Shown: positions 1-9,000 of the stretch, piece after piece
Position numbering within the stretch: position 1 is the first letter of the stretch
How the letters are laid out: every line of letters starts with the position of its first letter
Assembly: GCA_023807065.1 (NCBI GenBank)
Contig: JAJJLU010000851.1
Location: 1-16,501 of the forward strand
DNA length: 16,501 bases
From: Isotricha intestinalis
Taxonomy: Eukaryota > Ciliophora > Litostomatea > Vestibuliferida > Isotrichidae
Direction: 5' to 3'
Translations under genes and position numbers: made by a program
The notes under the pieces: generated by a model
The model's database searches: none
Told to the model about the DNA's origin: nothing
The model's input: the letters and a program-made list of their open reading frames with translations, nothing else

Positions 1-351
1 AAATTTTATTCTTTTTGACAAAAAAAATCATTAATATTTTAAATGATGAAATAAAAAAAAATTATTTTTAACATAGAGAAAAAAAATTATTGAAAAAAAA
101 ATTGTTATAAAAATTTTGAATAAAGAAAAAATACAATCAAATAACAAAAACTTTTTTCATGGAATGTTTATTATAGTGATTTAAAAAATATTTTATGAAC
201 AATATAAAGAAAATGAACAAAAAAAAAGAAGAAATAACAAAAGGAGAAAAAGAAAAAAAATTCCAAAAAATAAATGTAATATTTATCATTTCTTAACAAA
301 AGAAAATGTTTGTTCTTTATTAAAACCAATTTTAAATATGAAATGATATAA
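1..351. other. Left-edge AT-rich sequence, probable upstream part of the BEACH relic
   Basis: No open gene is present. Short coding-like plus-strand bits occur, for example LTKENVCSLLKPILNMK at about 292-342, in the position where BEACH proteins carry a linker before the PH-BEACH domain. Stops interrupt all frames. No telomere repeat is present at this edge, so the window does not begin at a chromosome end. Confidence 0.4.
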
Positions 352-1000
352 ACCAGATATTCTAAATTTGATTCAAAAACATTTTTTAAAAATCAAGAAG
401 AAAATTATTATTCAATTAATTTAGATACATTTCCTTTTAAATTAGATAAAATTCCAAAAAATGAATCTTTTAAATGTAGTTTCATTAAAATAACAAATCA
501 AATTCCTGGAAATATATAATTTTGAAAATAAGTCTTTAATATTAATAGAAACAAATCTTAAACAATGTCATTTAATTATGATGATAAAAAATTTTGTTTT
601 GGGAGTTTTGGGATTTAATGAAAAGTAAAATTGATGAAAAGAAAAAAAAAAAGAAAAATATCTTGAATCATATAAATAGTGTATAATGATTTAAATTGGA
701 TTCTCCAGAAGAAAAAATTTTTTTTTTTCTTATTTTAATAAACAAGAAAAAATAAATATAAATGAAAATGAATATAATAAAATACCTTATATTTTTGGAA
801 GTCATTTTTCTAATTCTACTTATACTTCTCATTATTTACTTAAATTATTTCTTTTTTCATTAACTGCAATTAAAATTCAAAAAAATAGTTTTGATGCTCA
901 TGATACATTATTCATTAATATTAATAAAATTTTTCTCAATACAGTTTCTGAAAAAAGTCTAAAAGTAATATTTACTTATACAATTAAAGTGTATATATAA
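352..1000 (+). pseudogene. Decayed BEACH-domain protein gene (PH-BEACH plus part of BEACH)
   Basis: This is a relic of a BEACH-family gene, a class of large scaffold proteins in membrane trafficking (neurobeachin, LYST, LvsA). The clearest part is an open frame from 695 to the TAA at 998-1000. It contains PYIFGSHFSNSTYTSHYLLK, then FSLTAIKIQKNSFDAHDTLF and INKIFLNTVSEKSLK. These line up with the BEACH core pattern YGTHYS...V..YL.R..PFT...L.LQ..KFD..DRLF.S....W. The normally following ELIPEF segment is degraded to VIFTYT and a stop follows at once. Upstream, an open stretch at 352-516 ends in KCSFIKITNQIPGNI, which resembles the PH-BEACH segment C..I.P....PG. The two pieces are in different frames and are separated by stops and homopolymer runs (T-run at 718-729, A-run at 642-653). 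The N-terminal half of the BEACH domain and any WD40 repeats are missing. Further remnants may lie in 120-350. The BEACH call is firm; the PH-BEACH part is less so. Confidence 0.7.
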
Positions 1001-1021
1001 ATTTTATTAATTTTTTACTAT

Positions 1022-1034
1022 CCCCCAATCCAAT
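1022..1034 (-). repeat. Degenerate interstitial telomere-like motif (C-strand)
   Basis: CCCCCAATCCAAT sits 21 bases after the last stop of the BEACH relic. It resembles one and a half units of CCCCAAT, the complement of the right-end repeat, with two C lost from the second unit. C-runs of four or more are very rare outside coding sequence here. It could be a remnant of an old chromosome end or chance. Confidence 0.3.
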
Positions 1035-2366
1035 AATTTTTTTATATTTTAAATAAAATTCATTTAATTCAATTATATATTAAAAATTATTTTTTTTTTT
1101 AATTCAATAAAAATTTCAAAGAATAAAATTATCTTTGAGGAAATTAATTATTGTTTTTTTCAAATTAACGAGAAAATTATTTTTATAAAAATTTAAAATT
1201 CAAAGATAATTAATTCTTAAAAATATTTTATTATAAAAAAACTAATCAAATAACAATGAAAAAATTTTTTAAATCTCTTTAAAAAAAATTAAATGTTTAT
1301 TTTTAATTTTATAAAAGAACAAATTCAATTATATTTGGAAAGGATTTAAGATAATAAATGTTATGTTATTGATTTCTTTGTATATAAATATTTTCAAAGT
1401 TCATTGGACTTTTTTGATTAAAAAAATAAAATCTTTTTATTAAAAATTAAGAAAAAAGTTTTAAATTAATATTAATTGAAATTCAAACCAGGGTTAATTT
1501 CTACAAATTCATGAATACAATAATTCTGATTTTATTAAATTAAAAAAACTTTTTTTAATTATTTTTCAACAAAAACCATAAAGTCTTCATGCTTAAAGTT
1601 TTTAGCAATAATTAATTCAAATAATTAATTATATAATATATCAGAATTTTTTATTTTCAATTTTTTTCATATTTTTTTTATACAATTTATTTTAATGAAT
1701 CATTATTATGAAAAATATAAATGGATTGGTTTAAATAAAGAGGAAAAAAAGTGATTATATATTATGGCTAAAAATGCTTAAGAATCTATAGAAAAATTAT
1801 ATCATTTTTCTTTTTTGGAAAAACAATTTTTAATATTGTATTTTAAGATAATAACCATCTAGATTAATTAAAATTAATTTTAAATTGTATTGAATTAAGT
1901 GTCCAATTAACTCCTATCCTCTAATTAATCTTATTTAAGTTTAAGCAATATCTAGAAATCTCATCTTTATATTAAACATAAAATTGTGATTTCTAGATAA
2001 AAATTAAAATAAATTATTTCTTTTATTTATTTAGATTTGTTAGATGAATAAAAATCTTGAAAAATTTATAAAAAATGAAAAAAACATCCAATACTTCTTC
2101 TTAATACTTCATCTTAAAATAAAAAATTTATTGATGAATTTAAAAATATTGATGTTAATATAAAATATCATCAAATTTATTAATTAATTAAGTCATATAA
2201 CTAAATATTAAACTTCTAATAAAACAATCAATTATTCAATAGTGTTTTTCAATTCATATTCACATACTTTTATTCAATGAATTTTTTATTTTGGAGAAGC
2301 ACTCAATTATAAATTTTTATAATTTATGAATTTTTAATTAATTCATCATAAAAAGTCAAGGAATTA
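1035..2366. other. Non-coding AT-rich region with scattered decayed coding fragments
   Basis: No open frame of useful length is present. Short coding-like bits occur on both strands, for example FIDEFKNIDVNIKYHQIY on the plus strand near 2130-2180, but stops break them. A perfect 12-base inverted repeat lies at 1949-1960 and 1988-1999. No RNA gene was recognised. Confidence 0.5.
1949..1999. repeat. Perfect 12-base inverted repeat, 27-base loop
   Basis: TATCTAGAAATC at 1949-1960 is the exact reverse complement of GATTTCTAGATA at 1988-1999. The arms contain G and C, which makes them slightly less likely by chance than pure AT arms. No gene end lies nearby, so a terminator role is unsupported. 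Confidence 0.35.
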
Positions 2367-2471
2367 TAATAATATAATTAATTCTCTAAAAACATCTATT
2401 TGAGAAATAAAATCTTCATAAAGATCATTAGGAAATTTGTTTAATCCAAAAGTTATCAACCTCCTAAAAAT
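2195..2471 (-). pseudogene. Possible gene relic, family not recognised
   Basis: On the minus strand, a 35-codon open stretch (2471 down to 2367) reads RRLITFGLNKFPNDLYED followed by a mixed charged and hydrophobic run (FISQIDVFRELI). Further along the same frame, at about 2270-2198, comes KVCEYELKNTIE, a TAA, then LIVLLEV. The TAA at 2232-2234 is what a CAA Gln codon would give after one C-to-T change. Several other stops lie between. The composition looks protein-like, unlike the surrounding sequence, but no family is recognised and chance is possible. Confidence 0.3.
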
Positions 2472-2539
2472 TTATTTTTCTAGTAACACTGTTGTATATT
2501 AAAATATAATAATAAAAAAATATCTTTTTAAAACTAATC

Positions 2540-2547
2540 TATAAAAG
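2540..2547 (+). promoter_or_regulatory. TATA-like element upstream of the RING/LIM membrane protein gene
   Basis: TATAAAAG lies 33 bases before the ATG at 2581, followed by an A-rich leader (aaaaaataca). The position suits a short 5' leader, but in sequence this AT-rich such words are common, so support is weak. Confidence 0.2.
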
Positions 2548-2580
2548 AGTAACTTTTACTAATTAAATTAAAAAAATACA

Positions 2581-5454
2581 ATGCTAAAAAACAATTTAAT
2601 ATACCTCACATTAATCTTTCTTCTAGTTTTTAAAATAAATACTCTTCCAGATAAAGACAATGCAATAGAATTATCAAACGAAGACATTAAATGTTATCAA
2701 GGATATAAAACTTTGACATATAAAGTAATGGAGCAATCAAAAAAAATATTTAGAATATCAAAAATAGATAGAACAAATATTGAATTTTATGAAGAAGATT
2801 CTTTAAAACAACCTTATTCACAAACAAGTTATAATATAATATATCAAAAATATTCTTCTAATCAATTATATTTAGTTGTTAAATTTAGTGTTTCTTGTTT
2901 TAGTATTATGTTTATAGATTCTGTTAATGAAATATATCTTCCAGAAAATAAAATTTTAAATCTACCTTTTGCCAGTTCATCAGATAAATTTTGTAATATT
3001 AAAATTAAAGATTCCAATTTAAATCAAAATATGATAGAAATTAAAATTAATGCTCCTTATAGGTTTTCAAATGGTTTGTTAGAAATTTATGATAATGAAA
3101 TGACTTCTTTTAAAGGAAATAGAGAATTAATTAAATATTATTCTCCACAATCAAATGAAATATTTTTATGTATTCAATTTACATTTGATATCATTGTAAC
3201 AGGTATTGTAAATTTAGAATATAAAAAAATTAAAACATCTATAATAAGTGAAAATTTTAAAATTTGTACAAAAAATCCGATTATAGGATTATATTATTTA
3301 AATTATAATTCTAATAATCCTTATTATGATGTTTCATTTAATAATGATAATACTTTTTATAAAGATTCAATTAAACAAGAAGGAAAAATATTTAAAGGGA
3401 AAATGGATTCAAGTAGTCAAATTTCAGTAAATTTCAGTTCTGGGGGATGCTTACAAATATTATTTTTTCAAAATGAGAATATTCTTTTAAAAAAAAATTT
3501 ATTATTTTCTTTTCAAATATTTCAAACAAGAGAATTTATTTTTGAAATTAATGATAATGAAATGAAAGATAATCGGATAAATATAATTTTAACATCAGAT
3601 TTTTTTGAAATTGATAAAGTTTTAATTGATAACAAAATTCAAAAATATTTTATTTCAAATAATGAAAGAACCAAATTTATATATCATTATTATTCAAATA
3701 CTCAAAATTTTCAATTAAATCCTTCATTTCTTTATAAAGAAAATAATAATGGATATAATGAAATAAGTGTTAAATATGAAATTGCAAAATATGAAGAAAT
3801 TACTGATGATATTATAAACAAATGTTATAATTTAGGAGATGGTGAATTTAAAATATTTAAAATCAAATATAATTCAAACAAAGAATATATAGACCTTTCT
3901 TTGAATAAAAAGCAATTAATATTTTATAATAAAAAAGAACAATTAGAAAACGAATTAGCTTATTATAAATTAAAAAAAGACGAAAATATATATGTTGAAT
4001 TAAGTGGAAATGTACCTTGTATTAATTTAAATTATTTACAAAATAATTCAATAATATTATCTGAAAATAAACAGGAAACTCTAATTATTTATCAAAATAG
4101 AACTGTTTATTTAACCATAAAGGGGGAGATTTCAGATGAAATAGAATTAATTGTTAAAGTTGACAATAAAAAATCATCAATAAATATAAAAAAGACTTCT
4201 GGAATTGACTCACCTATTTACTCATTAAAAAAAGAGGAACTAGATAAAAATAATCAATATAAATTTACTTTTAACCTTAATGTAAAGGAAGCAAAAATTG
4301 AAGTATTAATTACAATTGATTCTAAATTAACAGTTAATATATTTTATAAAAAAATCAAACATTGGTTTATTTCTCAAATTGCGTTCCCTTTGTTTTTTAT
4401 AGGAATAACTTTGATTTGTTTGGCATGTCACTGTTATAATCGAATAAATGATGCAAAAAAAGAAAAACTATTGCAAGAAGAAAAGAAAAAAGAAGATGAG
4501 ATATTAAAAAAAAAAATAAATAATTTTTATACATTAATAAAAAAAAATCCAGAAAATATAAATAAAATATGCCCAATATGTTTTAAAGATAAAAGAGGAG
4601 ATAATTTATTTATGGATATGGAACCAATCTTTACGAGTAAAAATGAATATATAAATGAAATTAGAGATACATTTAATGGACCTAAATTTGATGGAGTGAT
4701 ATCATTTTTAAAAAATATTGATTGTCCTCATTTTTTTCATAATGATTGTAAAGCAAAATTTAAAAAAAATTTTGAATGTTACCTTTGCAATAGTTTTGTT
4801 CATTCAAGAAATTTAATTGTTTTTTTAGAAATTGATGAAAAGTCATTTTCTAATGTTTTAAAGAATTTTCATGGAAAAAAATATTCATTTATTTATAAAA
4901 AAAAAGTTGTTGAAGCTGTTTATAAATTTATTGAAGAAGATAAAAAAATAGATGAAAATGTAAAAAGAGAAATTAAATTAAGAAGAAATTTAGCTTTGAA
5001 ATTTATTAATGTTTTAGATTATTCTGAATTTTTTGAAATCAAATTACATGAAAATATTGAAGAATATGAAGATAAATTTGAAAAAATAAAACAAAAAAGA
5101 AAAGAAAGAGAGTTGGAAATGCAAGAATATATAGAAGAGAATAAATATCATCAAAATAATAACAATGGTAATCAAAAAAAAATTGATAATGAACAAAACA
5201 AAAAAATAAAATTAAAAGTGTGTGGTAGGTGTTATAATACATGTGTTGCTTGTAAAAGAAAAATAAATAAAGCAGGTTCAAGAGCTGCTTATGCTCATAA
5301 AAAATGTTATAATTCAAATTATTGTGTTATTTGTGGTTCAAAAATGGCTCTTCAGGATGCTAGTTTTAATATTTGTATTGATTGTTATAAAAATAGTTTT
5401 GGGAAATCTGTTAAATATTCTAATTGTTTTTATTGTAATGGACATTTTAAATGA
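2581..5454 (+). CDS. Type I membrane protein with three ectodomain repeats, RING-like and LIM-like zinc domains
   Basis: The 957-residue protein starts with a hydrophobic signal peptide (about residues 1-21). The ectodomain, to about 594, is beta-rich and appears to be three tandem units of about 190 residues. Each has a Cys pair at matching places: C38/C106, C229/C290 and C415/C480. Each ends in a similar strand (VNLEYKKIK, SVKYEIAKY, VNIFYKKIK). One membrane helix follows W595 (about 598-618), then a basic/acidic coiled segment (about 622-655). A RING-like cluster follows: C664-x2-C667, C715-x-H717-x2-H720-x2-C723, C733-x2-C736, with an unusually long first loop of 47 residues. A Lys/Glu-rich helix (about 820-880) leads to a C-terminal zinc region: C881-x2-C884, C888-x2-C891, H906-x2-C909, C915-x2-C918, C932-x2-C935, C949-x2-C952, resembling a LIM domain with a 5-residue spacer. 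Topology and RING suggest a membrane E3 ubiquitin ligase or receptor; this is inference. It ends in TGA, converges on the next gene, and has no visible intron. Confidence 0.85.
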   Translation: MLKNNLIYLTLIFLLVFKINTLPDKDNAIELSNEDIKCYQGYKTLTYKVMEQSKKIFRISKIDRTNIEFYEEDSLKQPYSQTSYNIIYQKYSSNQLYLVVKFSVSCFSIMFIDSVNEIYLPENKILNLPFASSSDKFCNIKIKDSNLNQNMIEIKINAPYRFSNGLLEIYDNEMTSFKGNRELIKYYSPQSNEIFLCIQFTFDIIVTGIVNLEYKKIKTSIISENFKICTKNPIIGLYYLNYNSNNPYYDVSFNNDNTFYKDSIKQEGKIFKGKMDSSSQISVNFSSGGCLQILFFQNENILLKKNLLFSFQIFQTREFIFEINDNEMKDNRINIILTSDFFEIDKVLIDNKIQKYFISNNERTKFIYHYYSNTQNFQLNPSFLYKENNNGYNEISVKYEIAKYEEITDDIINKCYNLGDGEFKIFKIKYNSNKEYIDLSLNKKQLIFYNKKEQLENELAYYKLKKDENIYVELSGNVPCINLNYLQNNSIILSENKQETLIIYQNRTVYLTIKGEISDEIELIVKVDNKKSSINIKKTSGIDSPIYSLKKEELDKNNQYKFTFNLNVKEAKIEVLITIDSKLTVNIFYKKIKHWFISQIAFPLFFIGITLICLACHCYNRINDAKKEKLLQEEKKKEDEILKKKINNFYTLIKKNPENINKICPICFKDKRGDNLFMDMEPIFTSKNEYINEIRDTFNGPKFDGVISFLKNIDCPHFFHNDCKAKFKKNFECYLCNSFVHSRNLIVFLEIDEKSFSNVLKNFHGKKYSFIYKKKVVEAVYKFIEEDKKIDENVKREIKLRRNLALKFINVLDYSEFFEIKLHENIEEYEDKFEKIKQKRKERELEMQEYIEENKYHQNNNNGNQKKIDNEQNKKIKLKVCGRCYNTCVACKRKINKAGSRAAYAHKKCYNSNYCVICGSKMALQDASFNICIDCYKNSFGKSVKYSNCFYCNGHFK

Positions 5455-6018
5455 ATCTTTTAATTTTTAAATTTAAAATTTTTTAAAAATTAAAAATTTA
5501 GGTTAATATTTTCTTTTCTCTTAATTAAAATATGTTTAAAAAATTATTATTTTTCATAAATGTAAAATTATCTACACACTCAAATTCATAAACAGACAAC
5601 ATTTATTTTTATTAACCTCATCAATAATAATAATTATTTGTTTAATTTGTTTATTTATTTTAAATGAAAAAAAATCCACAGAAATAAAGAAATTGAAGAC
5701 AATCTAATTTTATATTTATGAACAAACATTTTATTCTTTTTATTTTTCTTTCATAATAACATTCCTTATATATTAACCTTAAATGAAATTGTTTTTAAAA
5801 TATTATATTCATTGAAAATACATTTAATTATTATTTGATTATATAATGAACAACAACTTCCCATTTTTTTATTTTTTATTTTATAAATTTTTTTAATTTT
5901 CCAACAATATTGAATTTATAATATTTTTTTTATTTTTAAAGAATATTATATATTTTCTTATATATTAAATAATATTATATATTCTAAATTTTTTTTAGAA
6001 CAATAAATTAAAATTTTA
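5455..6018. other. Convergent spacer between two 3' ends
   Basis: This AT-rich spacer lies between the stop of the RING/LIM gene and the stop of the PAS membrane protein gene. It begins with a self-complementary A/T stretch (about 5460-5502) that could fold at the 3' end. A 13-base direct repeat, AATATTATATATT, lies at 5942-5954 and 5971-5983. No coding potential or RNA gene was seen. Confidence 0.5.
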
Positions 6019-9000
6019 TTAATACATTTTATAAAAAAACATTAAAAGACTTTTATATCTTTTATTTCCCCTTCCAATCCATAGAAAAACATATATAACA
6101 ATAAATAATAATGTGATTAATAAAATAATAGAAATTAAACATTCATTTTGAATGGTAAGAATATATAAAGAATCAATATCTTTTAAAACAAAATGAGAAT
6201 AAGTTCTAAAAACATATTCAAAAATATAATCAAAATCTAAAGTGATTCTATTAATATCTGAACTAGTTATATAATAAAGTGCACTTTGTGATTTATCATT
6301 GCTTTGAAGGAAATCATAATAAATATTTGTTAATTCTTGATAGATATAATTTAACTCTACTAAAAGACCCGATTTCATACTTCCTGGATTATAAATATAA
6401 CATAAATTTACTTTTTGATTTGCTAATGTAAAATATCTTAAAACATCTGAAATTGAATCTTTAACTCTTTCTAATGAAGCTATTGAAGCAGTATAACAAA
6501 AATTTTCTTTTCCATTAAATTCTTTCTCATATTTTTTAACATTTGATAAAATAGAATTTTCTTTTCCTATAAAAATTTCTAAATTATTTTCTACCATTTT
6601 TCCTTCTAAAAATAATATTGGAAAATATGATTCTTTCATATTATAAATTTGACTATTATTTTCAAAGTAAAATTCAGTATTATAATAATTTAAATATTTA
6701 TCAGTTAAATGACTTTCTTGAAAATTATCATATCTTCCTATAAAAGAAGGATTTATTGATATCATTGATATTAAAACATAATAAGTTATTTCAAAACATT
6801 TTGGAATTCTTTCTAAAAAATTCATTGCCATAATAACTGTAAAAATGAATTTATTTTTATTTGAATATGCATATATGATATTTATTATTACTACAATTAT
6901 TATTATAAGTGTAAAAAAAGTTAATATTATATATGAAATTGTGACTGACTTTGGAAGGAATATATTTTTATTTGTTTCATTTATATTTTCATAATTGTCT
7001 TCTTTAGTTTGTTTTTCATTTTTCTTTAATGAATTTCTTGATTTTCTTCCTTTTTTCAAATTCTTTTTATTTAAATTTTTTAAAATAATTTCAATATCTT
7101 CATTTTTTGAATGTTCATATTTAGTTATATTTTCTCCTATGAAATTCTTACACATTAGTTGAAAACAATAAATTTGATTTTCAAATATTATTTGATTATA
7201 ATTATCAACTCCAATATCAAAAAGATAAAGCATTAATTTTTTAATTTCATTTTTGTCATTTGTTAATTTTTCTAAAATAATTAAATAACAGATGAAAGTA
7301 AAACAAATAATTAAAATTCCATATACTGTGATAAAATGGAAATAACTTTTATAATAATTTAATAAAATTTCAGAAGATACTGTAGTGATATTTTCAAAAG
7401 TTATTTTAAAAGTTTGAAGAGTATTAATCATACCATAAAATGTGAATTTTTGTAAATCACTTGGTTCAGGATCTTCAATACTTTTCTCAACAAAAGAAAA
7501 ATTAGAAAAAAGCCAAAAATCACAATAATTAATATCATTAAAATAAATTTTATTCATATCAAATAAAATTAATTTTAACTCATCAAATAAATTTGATGGT
7601 TTATATATAATATCCCAATTTCTTCCAATTTCTCCAATATAACTTTCACCATATAAATAATCATATAATACTTTTAATTTATTATTTCCTTTTATTTTAT
7701 CAATATATATATTAAATTTTGCAATATTATCTTGTAGACTTGAAATTTTAGGTGAAATAAAAGTTTTATCATCAATAGGTAAATTATTGTAAGTTGATTG
7801 AAAACATAAAGTTAAAGAATTTAAAGCTGATAAATAAGTATCTGTTTTTAAAATTTCTATATAAACATTAAATTGAAATAACTCTTTATGAGCATAAATT
7901 TTTTTTAATTTTAAAATTATTAATATAATACTTAATGCAATCACAACACCAAAAGATAAAAATAGAAATAAAGTATAATGTCTTAAAAACCGTTGAATTA
8001 ATTTATTTCTTTTATTTAAAGGTTTTGTTTTATTAAAATTAGGAAATTTTATAAATTTCTTAGGTATTGTATTATTATTTGAATTTAAATTGATTCTATT
8101 ATTACTTTGATTAATTTGATTAATTCTTTCAATTTCATTATTTGCTAAATTTTGAATTAAATTTAAACCAGAAATTCCTCCTTTAGAATCATCAATAAAA
8201 GGGTTTTTAGAATTATTCAATAAAGAATTATTTAAACTAAAACTATTATTAGTAATTATATTTAAATTAGATTTTAAATTTTGACTATCTAAATTTTCAT
8301 TTTGTATTAAAGGAACATTTGTATGAGAAGAATATTGAGAATTAACAGGTGACACTTCTGTGCTTTTTGTAGTTGAAATTACTGTATTTGATTGTAAAAT
8401 TGGAACTCTTTTATTTTCAGTAATTAATTTTTTCAAATTTAAAGTTGTCTTTTTTAATATTTTAGCATCTATTTTTTCTGTCATTTTTATAATATAATAT
8501 CTTTTATTTCCCATTGATTTTAATTGATAATCTATATAAAAAAGATAATTCTCTTCTTCATTAAAATTTACTTTTGTTTTTTTTTTTCTTAGTTTTTTTG
8601 AATTTTTTTCGGAAATTTGAAATCTTTGCGCTAAACAATTTGTTCTTACATACCATTCATTATCTAAACCTTTTTCATCTAAAATATGATTTAAATTATG
8701 AATTGCTGATGTTACATTTTTTTTAGAAATTTCTGTTGAAAAAATATATTTTTTATTCCGAAATTGTTGAACATTTTTTTTCTTTTTTCTTAAACGAAAC
8801 ATTTTTTCATTTGGTATAGTTGAAAAAATTGTATGTGCTTTGTCTTCTTCAGAAAAAATATTTGGTTGATTTTCTTTTATATTTTTCTTTTCTAAATTTT
8901 GAATTCCAAAAAAATTTGAAAAGGAAATTTCTAATTGCTTAAGTTGTTTAATATTAAAGAAAAAATTATCTTCAAATTCTTTACAAGTATTCATAAAATA

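Noticed and set aside
5039..5317. Minus-strand open frame of 92 codons
   Set aside because: It is the antisense shadow of the Lys/Glu-rich and zinc tail of the RING/LIM protein; its Phe/Tyr/Leu-rich composition is what antisense AT-rich coding gives.
5452..5454. TGA as a Cys or Trp codon, since both TGA-ended genes meet another stop a few codons later
   Set aside because: There are no internal TGA codons in over 3000 codons despite many Cys and some Trp; in such AT-rich sequence a following TAA within a few codons is expected.
5942..5983. 13-base AT direct repeat in the convergent spacer as an attachment or mobile-element footprint
   Set aside because: Pure A/T words of this length recur easily in this composition, and no mobile-element gene lies nearby.
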